A DNA stretch of 64,000 bases from Crystallibacter permensis (GTDB taxonomy: Bacteria; Actinomycetota; Actinomycetes; Actinomycetales; Micrococcaceae): positions 1 through 64,000 of the forward strand of contig NZ_JAODLR010000021.1 in assembly GCF_025960875.1 (NCBI RefSeq). The letters are read 5' to 3'. Below are positions 35,535-44,732 of this stretch, in pieces. Numbering within the stretch: the first letter of the stretch is position 1; the number at the start of each line of letters is the position of its first letter. The notes under the pieces are model-generated. The model was not told where the DNA came from and ran no database searches. It saw only the letters and a list, made by a program, of their open reading frames with translations. Made by a program: the position numbers and the translations under genes.

Positions 35535-36881
35535 CTATCGCGCCGAAACCACTATCGGCTCCTCCCGCAGGTCCTTGCCCTTGGTCTCCGGGATGGTGAA
35601 GATGAACGCCACGCTGACCAGCAGCAGGGTCACGGTGTAGAACGCGAAGGCGTTGGGGCCGGCGTTGGCGGTCAGCCAGCTGTTCAGGTACGGGGCCGTA
35701 CCGCCGAAGATGGCCACGCAGATGGAGTAAGGAACACCGACGCCGATGGTGCGGATACTGGTGGGGAACAGTTCGGCGTAGACGGCCGGGACAATGGCCG
35801 CGCTGCCCGCAATGAAGACCAGCATGACGGACATGGACACCACAAGCTGCCACGGCGAGTCCTGCAGCAGCCAGGTCATCGGGAAATGCATGGTGGCCGC
35901 TCCGATGGAGCTGATCCACAGCACCGGCTTACGGCCGATCTTGTCGGAGACCTTGCCCCAGATGGGAAGCGCGATCAGGAAGACAATGTTGGCGATGACT
36001 CCGGACCACAAGGCTGCGCCGCGGTCCATGCCCAGGCTCGTCGACGCGTACGTCGGGGCGACAATGCCCCAAGTGTAGTAAACAACGGTCAGGCCGACGG
36101 TGAGACCGATGACCTGCAGCGCCTGTTTGCGGTAACGGACGATCTGCGGCCACATCGGCTCGCGCTTCTCCTGCGTGGTCTCCTGCTCGAAGAGGTCGGT
36201 TTCCTTCATCCGGGTCCGCATGACCAGGCCGTAGAGACCGAGTGCTGCGCCAAGCAGGAACGGGATGCGCCAGCCCCAGGCGAGCATCTGCTCGCTGTTG
36301 AGGACAAGGGTCAGCACCGCACCGAGCAGGATGCCGAAGAGGGTGCCCACCGTGCCGGAGGTGTAGATCAAGGTCGCCCAGAAGCCGCGCTTTTCCTTCG
36401 GCGCCATCTCCGAGAGATAGGTCTGCGAGGACGGCAGTTCGCCGCCATGCGCCAGGCCCTGGATCAGCCTGGCGACCAGCAGGGTCACGGAGGCAAGGGC
36501 GCCCATCGCGGCATACGTTGGAGCGATGCCGATGAGCAGGCTGCCCACCGATGCCAAGGCCACTGCCAGCGTCATGGAGTACTTGCGGCCGATGCGGTCT
36601 CCCAACCAGCCGAAGACGAATCCGCCAAGGGGCCGGGCGAGGAAGCCCACGGCGAAAATCGCCAGGGTCGCCAGCACGGCGGAGGCCGGATCCTCATTAT
36701 TGAAGAGCTGGCCGGCGAAGAACGGGGCGAAGGTCGCGTAGACGGCCCAGTCGTACCATTCGATGGCATTGCCGACGCCGGTGCCGAGGAGGGTCCGGCG
36801 CGCACTGACCACCGGCTGCGGCGGCAGGTGCTTGGCCGGGTGCCCGGGATGGGCCGGGTTGGTTTTCGCGTTCGTTGTCAT
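35535..36881 (-). CDS. MFS transporter, metabolite:H+ symporter (MHS) family
   Basis: 448 aa, 12 transmembrane segments. GNAIEWYDWAVYATFAPFF near the N-terminus and FGWLGDRIGRKYSMTLAVAL after helix 2 are the MHS (ProP/KgtP/ShiA-like) signatures. LIQGLAHGGELPSSQTYLSEM follows in helix 4-5. Proton-coupled uptake of a carboxylate, amino acid or related compound. Downstream of the M20 amidohydrolase gene by 44 bases, so uptake and hydrolysis probably act together. Confidence 0.87.
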   Translation of the reverse strand: MTTNAKTNPAHPGHPAKHLPPQPVVSARRTLLGTGVGNAIEWYDWAVYATFAPFFAGQLFNNEDPASAVLATLAIFAVGFLARPLGGFVFGWLGDRIGRKYSMTLAVALASVGSLLIGIAPTYAAMGALASVTLLVARLIQGLAHGGELPSSQTYLSEMAPKEKRGFWATLIYTSGTVGTLFGILLGAVLTLVLNSEQMLAWGWRIPFLLGAALGLYGLVMRTRMKETDLFEQETTQEKREPMWPQIVRYRKQALQVIGLTVGLTVVYYTWGIVAPTYASTSLGMDRGAALWSGVIANIVFLIALPIWGKVSDKIGRKPVLWISSIGAATMHFPMTWLLQDSPWQLVVSMSVMLVFIAGSAAIVPAVYAELFPTSIRTIGVGVPYSICVAIFGGTAPYLNSWLTANAGPNAFAFYTVTLLLVSVAFIFTIPETKGKDLREEPIVVSAR

Positions 36882-36925
36882 GGGTGGCTCCTGGGGAAGG
36901 ACGGTCGGGAGGGGTTCTTGGTTTG

Positions 36926-38215
36926 TCAGCGGGTCCGGCCGGCGGCGAGCTCGGCGATCCGGGTCAGCGCCAGCTCGGCGTAGAGGGCGGTCCCGTCTGC
37001 CAGTACGTTGTCGTCGAAGGTGGCGAACGGCGAGTGGTTAAAGGGGGCGGCGCGGTGGTCTTCGCCGGGAGCGGCAGCCGAGAGGCAGATGAAACTGCCC
37101 GGCACCTCGGCCAGCACCCGGGAGAAGTCCTCGGAACCGCCCAGCGGCTGGGCCATCCGCGAGTACCGCTCGTCGCCGAAGAGCGAGGTGATGATCCGTT
37201 CGGCGTTGTGAGTCTCGTCCACATCCGTGACGGTCAGCGGGTATTCGGGCTGGTAGTCCACGGTAACGGCGAGTCCGTGCGCTGCGGCAATGCCCTCCAG
37301 CAGCTGCGGAACCGCCGTCATCATTTTCTCCCGCGAGGCCTCCGAGAAGGTTCGGACCGTGGCCTCGAAGCGGGCGCTTTCCGGGATGACATTCCGCTTG
37401 GTGCCGGCCTGCAGCAGCCCGACGGTGAGCACTACCGGGTCGAACATGTTGAACTGGCGGGTGATCATGACCTGCAGGGCCGTCACCATTTCGGAGACCG
37501 CGGTGACCGGATCCTTCGCACTGTGTGGGGCAGAACCGTGGCCTCCTGCGCCGTGCACCGTCACGAACAGCCCGTCCGAGGCGGACATCAGGATGTCCGG
37601 CTTGGTGAAGAACCGGGCATTGGGCTCCAGTCCAGCCATCACATGCATCCCGAAAGCTGCGTCGGGACGTTTACCGGCGGCATCCAGCACACCTTCGCGG
37701 ATCATGACCCCGGCGCCGTCGCAGCCCTCCTCCCCCGGCTGGAACATCAGCACGACGTCGCCGGCCAGCTGGTGCCGGCGCTCGGCGAGCAGGGTGGCGG
37801 CACCGGCGAGCATCGCGGTGTGCAGGTCGTGGCCGCAGGCGTGCATGGCGCCGTCGATGCGGGAGCTGTAGTCCACACCGGTGGTTTCCTGGACGGGCAG
37901 GCCATCCATGTCGCCGCGCAGCAGCACCACGGGACGCTCACCAGACGCGGAACTTCCGGCACCGGCTGCTGCAGCGTCGTCGTTCCTTGCGGCGGGCTGG
38001 TCCAGGCCTGCGGTGCCGCGAAGAACCGCGGTCACGGACGTGGTGTCCTGGCCGAGGGTGATTTCAAACGGCAGGCCATGGAGGGCTTCCAGGACCTTCT
38101 CCTGCGTGCGGGGCAGGTCCAGGCCAATCTCCGGCTCCTGATGTAGCCGGTGACGCAGCCGGACGATTTCATCCTGCAGCTCACGGGCATCCGCTATGAC
38201 GGTCATGGGTACCAT
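36926..38215 (-). CDS. M20 family amidohydrolase (hippurate/N-acyl-amino-acid type)
   Basis: 429-aa dinuclear metal peptidase-like hydrolase. Metal-binding GDMDGLPVQE, HACGHDLHTAML, PGEEGCDGAGVMI and the MHVMAGLEP and GGSEDFS blocks are in order. It removes acyl groups from N-acyl amino acids or similar amides. The inserted Ala/Gly-rich loop near residue 75-90 (LDQPAARNDDAAAAGAGSSA) is unusual. Start is ATG at 38215 or 38206. Divergent from the Lrp-type regulator and followed by the MHS transporter. Confidence 0.87.
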   Translation of the reverse strand: MVPMTVIADARELQDEIVRLRHRLHQEPEIGLDLPRTQEKVLEALHGLPFEITLGQDTTSVTAVLRGTAGLDQPAARNDDAAAAGAGSSASGERPVVLLRGDMDGLPVQETTGVDYSSRIDGAMHACGHDLHTAMLAGAATLLAERRHQLAGDVVLMFQPGEEGCDGAGVMIREGVLDAAGKRPDAAFGMHVMAGLEPNARFFTKPDILMSASDGLFVTVHGAGGHGSAPHSAKDPVTAVSEMVTALQVMITRQFNMFDPVVLTVGLLQAGTKRNVIPESARFEATVRTFSEASREKMMTAVPQLLEGIAAAHGLAVTVDYQPEYPLTVTDVDETHNAERIITSLFGDERYSRMAQPLGGSEDFSRVLAEVPGSFICLSAAAPGEDHRAAPFNHSPFATFDDNVLADGTALYAELALTRIAELAAGRTR

Positions 38216-38275
38216 TATTCAGTGACCGGACTCACAAGCGGCTAAAATCCAAGAAAACAACATCAAAGCTTTCCA

Positions 38276-38287
38276 ATTCCGAAGAAT
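38276..38287. promoter_or_regulatory. Candidate Lrp/AsnC operator
   Basis: ATTCCGAAGAAT is a 12-bp inverted repeat (ATTC/GAAT around CGAA) in the 88-bp region between the M20 gene and the Lrp-type gene, 16 bases before the latter's ATG. Divergent placement suits autoregulation; binding is unproven. Confidence 0.4.
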
Positions 38288-38303
38288 CGATCACCACAGC
38301 CCC

Positions 38304-39311
38304 ATGGATCTCAGCGACGACGACAGAGCGCTCATCAATTTGCTGCAACTGGCACCACGGATCAGCTGGACCGACGCCGCAGCGGTCCTGGACCGGCACC
38401 CGGGGACGTTGGCGGCGCATTGGCAGCGGTTGCGGGCCGGCGGTCTGGCCTGGATCACCGCGCATCTGCTAGGCGATCCGGATGAAATGACGCTCAGCTT
38501 CGTGGACGCCGACTGCGAGTTGAGCCGGCGGCAGGAAGTCGAGGACGCGCTGTGCGCCATCCCGGAAGTTGTCTCGCTGGAAGAATCCGCCCGGAACCGG
38601 GATCTTGTCCTGACCGTGGTGACGCCAAGTTGGGCGGCGTTCACGCGTACCGTCCTGCCCCAACTGGCACAGATACCCGGCCTGGTCCGCTACCAAAGCG
38701 GAGTCTGCACCGCCCTGCATACCGGCGCGGACTCCTGGGAACTGGACGCGCTCAGCCCACAGCAGCGCGCCCGCTTCCGGAAACTCCAACCGCCTCCGGG
38801 GCGCACCTTCGCGGGTCCGCCGCCGTCGTCGTACTGGCCTATTGTCCAGGAGCTGAGCCGCAACGGCCGCGCCACCGCAACGGAGGTCGCGCAGGCCATT
38901 GGGCTGCATCCGGTCACCGCGCGCCGCCAGCTCAACCGGGTGCTTGAGTCCGGCACGCTGGCCTTCCGCTGCGAGGTGGCGCAGGATTACTCCGGCTTCC
39001 CGGTCAGCTGCCAGTGGTTTGTGGACGTGCCGCCGGACCAACGGCTCCGTGCCGCGGCCGTGCTGCGGCAGATCGGGCAGCTGCGCCTGTGCGCATCCAC
39101 CACCGGAACCAGCAACTTCACGTTCATCATGTGGCTGCGCTCGGCCTCCGATGTCACGGACATCGAAGCGGATTTCCTCGCCGCCGTGCCAGGTGCACGC
39201 ATTGTGGAGAGTTCACTGACCGTCAAGTTCGTCAAGCGCGTGGGATGGATGCTCAACACGGACACCACGGCGACGGGCGAAGTGGTGGTGCCCCGCCCAC
39301 CAGCCGGTTGA
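38304..39311 (+). CDS. Lrp/AsnC family transcriptional regulator, tandem type
   Basis: 335 aa, about twice a single Lrp protein. N-terminal helix-turn-helix (LINLLQLAPRISWTDAAAVLDRHP) and RAM-like sensor, then a second helix-turn-helix at YWPIVQELSRNGRATATEVAQAIGLHPVTARRQL (about 175-215) and another sensor-like half. Fits the tandem AsnC architecture seen in actinobacteria. Likely controls the divergent M20-MHS operon in response to an amino-acid derivative. Confidence 0.8.
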   Translation: MDLSDDDRALINLLQLAPRISWTDAAAVLDRHPGTLAAHWQRLRAGGLAWITAHLLGDPDEMTLSFVDADCELSRRQEVEDALCAIPEVVSLEESARNRDLVLTVVTPSWAAFTRTVLPQLAQIPGLVRYQSGVCTALHTGADSWELDALSPQQRARFRKLQPPPGRTFAGPPPSSYWPIVQELSRNGRATATEVAQAIGLHPVTARRQLNRVLESGTLAFRCEVAQDYSGFPVSCQWFVDVPPDQRLRAAAVLRQIGQLRLCASTTGTSNFTFIMWLRSASDVTDIEADFLAAVPGARIVESSLTVKFVKRVGWMLNTDTTATGEVVVPRPPAG

Positions 39312-39377
39312 GCTGGGCGGCTGAGTTGTGCGGCTGACCGGCTGGCTAGGACGTTGGCTGGCCGGCTTTCATCCGGC

Positions 39378-40406
39378 TCAGGCCACCCGGCCGAGCCGAC
39401 GTGCCACGTCCACGGCCGGTTCCGCCGTCGCGTCCGGAAAGCCGACGCCGGCCCACAACGACATCAGTTGCGGATCCTGTGCCTCGGTTGCCGCGGCACG
39501 GACGGCACGCGTGAGCTGGTTGACCTGCGGGTAGACCGCCGGGGCATACTTGCTGAAGCCGCGGATGAAGTCATTCTCCAGCCCGCGGGCCAGCCGCCCG
39601 GAGAAGGCCCGGGTGAGCGCGGTCGAGCTGAAACGGGCGTCGATCAGCGCGTCCTTGTAGAACTTGGCAGCGCCGGATTCCGGCGTGCGCAGGAACGCAG
39701 TGCCGGCCTGCGCCGCTACAGCCCCCAGTTCCAGCGCCCGCCCGGTTTGGGCCGGGGAGCTGATTCCGCCGGCAGCCACCAGAGGAAGGCCGACGGCGGC
39801 ACGCATCTCGGGCAGCAACGTCTCCAGCGTCTGGTCATTGGGTTCGGCCCGAACGGTGAACGTCGAGCGATGTCCGCCCGCTTCCGCGGACTGCACTACC
39901 AGTACGTCGCAGCCGCGCGCCTCGGCGGCACGGGCGTCCTGCGCGTCCGTGACCATGGCCCACACGGAAATGCCGGCCCGGTGCAGTTTGTCGACCGTCT
40001 CTTCATCCGGCAGTCCGAAGGTGAACGAGACAACTGCCGGCCGCGCTTCAACCAGCAGTTCCAGCTTGCTGGCATAGTCGTCGGTGTCCTGCCAGTCCGG
40101 CTCCGGTACCGCGGCCTCCAGGAACTCGGCGAGCCGGCGCCGGTAGGCTTCAACAGCGTCGATGTCTTCGGCGGCCGGTTCCCCGGCGGTGCTCGCGGGC
40201 ACGAAGAGGTTCACCCCGAATGGTTTGTCCGTCAGCGCGCGCAGGTGCGCGATCTCCTCGGCAACCTTGCCCCGCGCTTTCAGGGCGCCGGCCAGAAAAC
40301 CCAGCCCGCCGGCGTCGTTCACTGCCGCGGCCAATGCAGGGGTGGACGGACCTCCCGCCATCGGGGCGGCGACGACGGGCAGTTTAAGTTCGGCTGGAGT
40401 CCACAT
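39378..40406 (-). CDS. Nitronate monooxygenase family protein
   Basis: 342-aa FMN-dependent TIM-barrel enzyme. [20 protein letters not shown] at the start, [17 protein letters not shown], and [22 protein letters not shown] for FMN phosphate binding are the family signatures. Oxidises nitronates or reduces other flavin substrates; the family is broadly annotated. Thirteen bases downstream of the FAD flavoprotein gene, so an operon is likely. Confidence 0.87.
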   Translation of the reverse strand: MWTPAELKLPVVAAPMAGGPSTPALAAAVNDAGGLGFLAGALKARGKVAEEIAHLRALTDKPFGVNLFVPASTAGEPAAEDIDAVEAYRRRLAEFLEAAVPEPDWQDTDDYASKLELLVEARPAVVSFTFGLPDEETVDKLHRAGISVWAMVTDAQDARAAEARGCDVLVVQSAEAGGHRSTFTVRAEPNDQTLETLLPEMRAAVGLPLVAAGGISSPAQTGRALELGAVAAQAGTAFLRTPESGAAKFYKDALIDARFSSTALTRAFSGRLARGLENDFIRGFSKYAPAVYPQVNQLTRAVRAAATEAQDPQLMSLWAGVGFPDATAEPAVDVARRLGRVA

Positions 40407-40419
40407 AACCGAAGACTAC

Positions 40420-41337
40420 CTAACCGCCGGCTGCCGCCACATCTTCGCGTACCAGTTCGGCGTTGACGGAGACGGCCACCCGGTAGGCATCCCCGGCGGC
40501 AGCGATGAGCTGGGCGGAAGGATCATTGGCGTTGCCTACGGCCCAGACCCCATCGATATCCGTCTTCCCGATTCCGTCGGTGGTGATGCAGCCGTCCTCG
40601 GCCCGGCCGCAGCCCAGCGACGACACAACCGGCGAATCGACCGCGGCATCAGGTTCGACGAACAGGGCCTGGCAACCAACGCGCTGCCCGTCTGCCAGTT
40701 CGAGCGCGGCGAGGGCATCGCCTTCAATGACCAGCCTCGTCACCTCCCCCGGCACAATCGCCACGTCCCGGGCTGCGAGCCGCCGGCGCTGGACGTCATC
40801 CGGTTCCCCGGAAGTGTGCGTGAACAGCGTGACGTGCCGGGACCATTGGCGGACCAGCAGGGCCTGCTCGAAGGAAGTATCGCCGGTGGCGAGGACGCCG
40901 AGCTTGCGGTCGCGGACCTCCCACCCGTGGCAGTAGGGGCACTGCAGCAGGTCCTTGCCCCAACGGCCGTCGGCGCCGGCCAGCTCCGGGAGTACGTCGC
41001 GCAGCCCCGTGGCCAGGATGAGATGCCGCCCGCGCACCCGGCTGCCGTCGTCGAGCACCGCGGCGCGAGCTTCGGTAATGTCCACCACGGTCCCTTCGAT
41101 CAGGTCAACGCCGTAGCCGCGGACCTCCTCGCGCGCCAGACGGAGCAGCTCCGCCGGGGTGGTCCCGTCCCGGGTGAGGAAACCGTGGGCGTGCGAGGCC
41201 AGCTGATTGCGCGGAGCGCCGGCATCCACCACGGCTACCCTGCGTCGCGCGCGACCGAGCACCAGCGCTGCACTGAGGCCGGCGACACCGCCGCCGATGA
41301 TGACGACGTCGTACTCCTGTTTCTGCGCAGAGGTCAT
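40420..41337 (-). CDS. FAD-dependent oxidoreductase, thioredoxin reductase-like
   Basis: 305 aa. FAD loop IIGGGVAGLSAALVLGRARR, redox CxxC in CPYCHGWEVRDRKLG (about 131-145), and DGVWAVGNANDPSAQLIAAAGD at the end. The size and CPYCHG form fit the thioredoxin reductase-like flavoproteins, not classical TrxB, whose CATC differs. Physiological partner unknown. First gene of the two-gene unit with nitronate monooxygenase. Confidence 0.85.
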   Translation of the reverse strand: MTSAQKQEYDVVIIGGGVAGLSAALVLGRARRRVAVVDAGAPRNQLASHAHGFLTRDGTTPAELLRLAREEVRGYGVDLIEGTVVDITEARAAVLDDGSRVRGRHLILATGLRDVLPELAGADGRWGKDLLQCPYCHGWEVRDRKLGVLATGDTSFEQALLVRQWSRHVTLFTHTSGEPDDVQRRRLAARDVAIVPGEVTRLVIEGDALAALELADGQRVGCQALFVEPDAAVDSPVVSSLGCGRAEDGCITTDGIGKTDIDGVWAVGNANDPSAQLIAAAGDAYRVAVSVNAELVREDVAAAGG

Positions 41338-41411
41338 GGACCAGTCTTACCGTTCCGGCCTTCTTCGGGCCAGCCCTCGACCATCCGGCTCCGGCTGGCT
41401 ACGTTGGAAGC

Positions 41412-41711
41412 ATGGCTATTGATGACGAGGTACAACAGAACCGAACCCGGCTTCTGGCCATTGTGAGCGGGCAGGTCCAAGGGGTCGGCTTCCGCTACTG
41501 GACGCGGGAACAGGCCGAGCAGCTTGACCTGCACGGTGCCGCCATGAACCAGCCCGACGGCTCCGTCAAGATCGTCGCCGAGGGCCTGAAGGCAGCGGTC
41601 GAGGATTTCCTGGCGCGGCTGGATTCGGGCAACAGCCCCGGGCAGGTTCAAAATATCGACGCCACGTATTCACGGGCCACCGGAGAGTTCACGCGCTTCG
41701 GGGTCGGTTAG
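41412..41711 (+). CDS. acyP: Acylphosphatase
   Basis: 99 aa, one acylphosphatase fold. VSGQVQGVGFRYWTREQAEQLDLHG has the catalytic Arg in VQGVGFR and phosphate-binding loop, and AMNQPDGSVKIVAEG has the catalytic Asn. Hydrolyses acyl phosphates such as carbamoyl- or glycolytic acyl phosphates in the cytoplasm. Divergent from the flavoprotein gene. Confidence 0.92.
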   Translation: MAIDDEVQQNRTRLLAIVSGQVQGVGFRYWTREQAEQLDLHGAAMNQPDGSVKIVAEGLKAAVEDFLARLDSGNSPGQVQNIDATYSRATGEFTRFGVG

Positions 41712-41798
41712 CCGGATGCTCTGGCACTTCGGTTGGGCCCGTGGCACGCTGAATGTGCGGAAGCACTTGGAGCACAACTAGCTACGGAGACTTGCATC

Positions 41799-42440
41799 GT
41801 GAAATCTACATCCAACCTTCTGACCATCGGGCTTGCTACCGTGGCCCTCGGTTTGAGTGCGTGCGGCGCTCCCGAGGGCGCCGGCGAAGGGCCGGGAGTC
41901 GGGCCGGCGACGGAAACCTTTTCGCCGGAGGCATCCGAAAGCGCCGGAAGTGCTTCTGCGATGCCCACGGGAGAGCTTGGCTCGGGCACCTTTGCCGAGT
42001 ATTCCGAAGGGGCGGTCGCGGTGACCTACAACCCGTCCAGGGTGCCCGAAGGTTCCTCGGCACAGGTCGACCTGGAGGAGGCCGAGGGCAGCACCACCGT
42101 GTCCCTGTCCGTCGAAGGACTGGAGCCGGACATGATGTACGGCGCCCATGTCCATGTAGGCGCCTGCGGCGAGGATCCGGACGACGCCGGCCCTCACTAC
42201 CAGAACGAGCAGGACCCCGAGACCCCGTCCACGAACCCGCAGTACGCCAATCCGGAGAACGAAATCTGGCTGGACTTCAGCACGGATCCCGAAGGCAATG
42301 CCAAAGCTCAAAGCAGTGTTGACTGGCAGCTGAGGGAGGGCGAGGGCCGCTCCGTGGTCATCCACGCCATGCACACCAAAACGGAAGAAGGCGAAGCCGG
42401 CACCGCAGGCGACCGTCTGGCCTGCATCACCATCCGCTGA
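41799..42440 (+). CDS. sodC: Lipoprotein Cu(-Zn) superoxide dismutase
   Basis: 213-aa secreted lipoprotein: TIGLATVALGLSAC ends in a lipobox, so it is anchored outside the membrane. Copper ligands appear in YGAHVHVGACG and VVIHAMHTKT; the bridging His is in DAGPHYQNEQ. The disulfide Cys (GACG, LACITIR) and active-site Arg (GDRLAC) are there. The two further zinc His between the GPHY and the WLDF segments are missing, so it may be copper-only, as reported for M. tuberculosis SodC. GTG start has GGAG upstream. Confidence 0.83.
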   Translation: MKSTSNLLTIGLATVALGLSACGAPEGAGEGPGVGPATETFSPEASESAGSASAMPTGELGSGTFAEYSEGAVAVTYNPSRVPEGSSAQVDLEEAEGSTTVSLSVEGLEPDMMYGAHVHVGACGEDPDDAGPHYQNEQDPETPSTNPQYANPENEIWLDFSTDPEGNAKAQSSVDWQLREGEGRSVVIHAMHTKTEEGEAGTAGDRLACITIR

Positions 42441-42449
42441 CGCTAACGC

Positions 42450-43604
42450 CTACGGCAGGCTCACGCAGGCCAACAGGTCGCCGTCGGCGTCCAACCCGCC
42501 GATGTCCCCCATTGTCGGGTGGTAGTACTCAAACCAGGTTTGGGCTTCAGCGTGCGTGCCGAAGTCCGAACAGTTCACGCTGCGTGCAGGTGCAGGCAGC
42601 GGGCCGGTGCCGCCCGGTGCTGCGTTGCCCCCTTCCGGCGCGGGCGTCCGTGCCGGGGCACTGGCGGTGGGTGCCCTAGCCGCCGGAGCCCCCGCCTGGG
42701 CGAGGGGTTCCTCCACGAGGGCTGAACCGGCAGCAGCTTCATCCGGGCAGTCGGCCAGGATCCGTTCCATCGCGTCATGCTCTGCCATCGTCACCCAGAG
42801 CGAGTAGGCGGCCTTGACCGAGATCTGCCGGGAGACGTAAGCGCACCGGAAGGACTTGTTCTGCGGCAGCCAGGTGGCGGCGTCGCCGTCGGACTTCTGG
42901 CTGTTCATCCGGTGAGTCGTCGCCAACAGGTTCAGCGGATCGTTCGCCAGCAAGGTGCGCTGTTCAAGGGTCAGCTGCTGCGCGCCCTTCTGCCAGGCAT
43001 CGCTGAGCGCCACCACGTGGTCCACCGGGACCAGCGCGCTGGTCTCCTGGCCGCGGGTGAATTCCACCGTCCGCCCCGAGTACGGATCCTGGAGCACGCC
43101 GCTGATCACGCGGCAGGATTCGTTATTGCGGAAAGTGGGCGAGCCCAGATCGCGCGCGAGGATGTCGTTCCGGGTGTCGCAGCCGTTGCGGTCCACGTCC
43201 GCCCAGGCCTGCCCGAATTCGTCGCGGTCATACCCGGTCTTCGGTGCGCGGCCCTTGATCGGCAGGGTTTCCAGCAGCGCGAGCGCGGCAATATCGGGCT
43301 CCTGCCGGTCCGGCGGCTCGGCCGGTTCCGGTTCGGGGCTTGGCTCCGGAGCAGTCGCCTTCGCCGGCGCCGGACCCTCTGTCGCGGAAGGCTCAGCCGA
43401 CGACGACGGCGTTGGCACCGCCGCTGCCGATGTTTGGCTTGGCACCGGGCTGCTGTGGCCCCTGCTTTCCTCCGCGTCCGCCGACGTTCCAGCGATCAGC
43501 CAGAGAACCAGCAGCACAACGATAAGAAAACCGGCCGCGATGAACCGCCGACGTGGCCTCACGGCCGCTTGCTTCTCCCCCACGGAACTCTTCCCCCAAC
43601 TCAT
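42450..43604 (-). CDS. Secreted HNH (DUF1524) nuclease-like protein with excalibur domain
   Basis: 384 aa: one N-terminal membrane segment (FIAAGFLIVVLLVLWLIAG), an Ala/Pro/Glu-rich linker, then a DUF1524 HNH domain with LVPVDHVVALSDAWQKGAQQ and LNLLATTHRMNSQKSDGDAATW (about 195-245). A second Pro/Ala-rich linker leads to a C-terminal excalibur motif, NCSDFGTHAEAQTWF...DADGDLLAC, which is a calcium-binding-like extracellular motif. Probably a surface nuclease or wall-associated protein. Convergent with sodC by 9 bases. Confidence 0.85.
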   Translation of the reverse strand: MSWGKSSVGEKQAAVRPRRRFIAAGFLIVVLLVLWLIAGTSADAEESRGHSSPVPSQTSAAAVPTPSSSAEPSATEGPAPAKATAPEPSPEPEPAEPPDRQEPDIAALALLETLPIKGRAPKTGYDRDEFGQAWADVDRNGCDTRNDILARDLGSPTFRNNESCRVISGVLQDPYSGRTVEFTRGQETSALVPVDHVVALSDAWQKGAQQLTLEQRTLLANDPLNLLATTHRMNSQKSDGDAATWLPQNKSFRCAYVSRQISVKAAYSLWVTMAEHDAMERILADCPDEAAAGSALVEEPLAQAGAPAARAPTASAPARTPAPEGGNAAPGGTGPLPAPARSVNCSDFGTHAEAQTWFEYYHPTMGDIGGLDADGDLLACVSLP

Positions 43605-43757
43605 ACGGACTTCCCCTACACAGTACCGCGCGGTTCCGACAATCTTCGGGGACTAGGCCCACTCCTTCGGGGTCAATCAGCCGCCGCCGGCCCCCGCGGG
43701 GCAGGCGCGCGGTTAGACTCGGATCAAGCACTGTCAGCACGAAACCTGAGGACGCAC

Positions 43758-44717
43758 ATGACCGAGCCATCGCACACGTCCCGGCGCGCCGCCGTCGTGC
43801 TTAATCCCATCAAGCCGACCACCGTGGACATCCGGGATCTGGTGTCAAAAATCAGTGCAGACGAGGGGTGGGACGAGCCGCTCTGGCTGGAAACCACCAA
43901 GGAAGACCCGGGCCACGGCATGGCTCAGCAGGCTCTGGACGAGGGCGTGGATCTGGTGATCGCTGCCGGTGGCGACGGAACGGTTCGCTGCGTCGCCGAA
44001 GAACTTGCCGGCACTGACACGCCGCTGGGGCTGCTGCCCTTGGGAACCGGAAACCTGCTGGCGCGCAACCTCGATCTTGACGTCGATGACCCCGAGGGCT
44101 CCGTACGGGTCGCCATCACCGGCACCGAACGCCGTCTTGACGTCGTCCATGTGACGGTCGACCGCGCCATCGAGGCGCACGTTTTCCTGGTCATGGCGGG
44201 CCTGGGCTTCGATGCGGCGATGATGGGCGACACCCGCGACGACCTCAAGGACAAGGTCGGCTGGCTGGCCTACGTAGACGCTGGAATCCGCAATCTGCCC
44301 GGCAAGCCGCAGCGGACCAAGATCACCATCGACGGCGGAAAGCCCATCGGCCGCCGGCTACGCAGCGTCATGGGCGGCAATTGCGGCAAAATCATGGGCG
44401 GGCTGGAAATCTTCCCCGGGGCCAAGATCGACGACGGGCTGCTGGAAATCATGACCGTGGCACCGCACGGGACGTTCGGCTGGCTTGGGGTGGCCGCCAA
44501 GTTACTCCGGCGAGGCAAAGGCAAGGACCCTTCGATCGAGTATTTCCAGTGCAAGTCCGCCGTGATTGAAACGCAGGAACCGCAGGACATCGAGATCGAC
44601 GGCGACTATCTGGGCAAGGGCACGCATATCGCCATGCGCGTTGAACCCAACTCCCTGCGGGTGCGGATGCCGTACGGCAAGAAGGATCCGGCCATCCTGA
44701 CCAGCCCCGAGCCCTAA
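43758..44717 (+). CDS. Diacylglycerol kinase family protein
   Basis: 319 aa. AAGGDGTVRCVAEELAGTD and LGLLPLGTGNLLARNLDL are the nucleotide-binding signatures of the DagK/YegS/sphingosine-kinase catalytic domain; GLGFDAAMMGDTRDDLK and EIFPGAKIDDGLLEI follow. Phosphorylates a lipid diacylglycerol or undecaprenol-like substrate at the membrane. The ATG giving MTEPSHTS has GAGGAC upstream; long in-frame sequence before it is antisense to the HNH gene. Confidence 0.87.
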   Translation: MTEPSHTSRRAAVVLNPIKPTTVDIRDLVSKISADEGWDEPLWLETTKEDPGHGMAQQALDEGVDLVIAAGGDGTVRCVAEELAGTDTPLGLLPLGTGNLLARNLDLDVDDPEGSVRVAITGTERRLDVVHVTVDRAIEAHVFLVMAGLGFDAAMMGDTRDDLKDKVGWLAYVDAGIRNLPGKPQRTKITIDGGKPIGRRLRSVMGGNCGKIMGGLEIFPGAKIDDGLLEIMTVAPHGTFGWLGVAAKLLRRGKGKDPSIEYFQCKSAVIETQEPQDIEIDGDYLGKGTHIAMRVEPNSLRVRMPYGKKDPAILTSPEP

Positions 44718-44732
44718 GCTGCCCGGCTGGGC

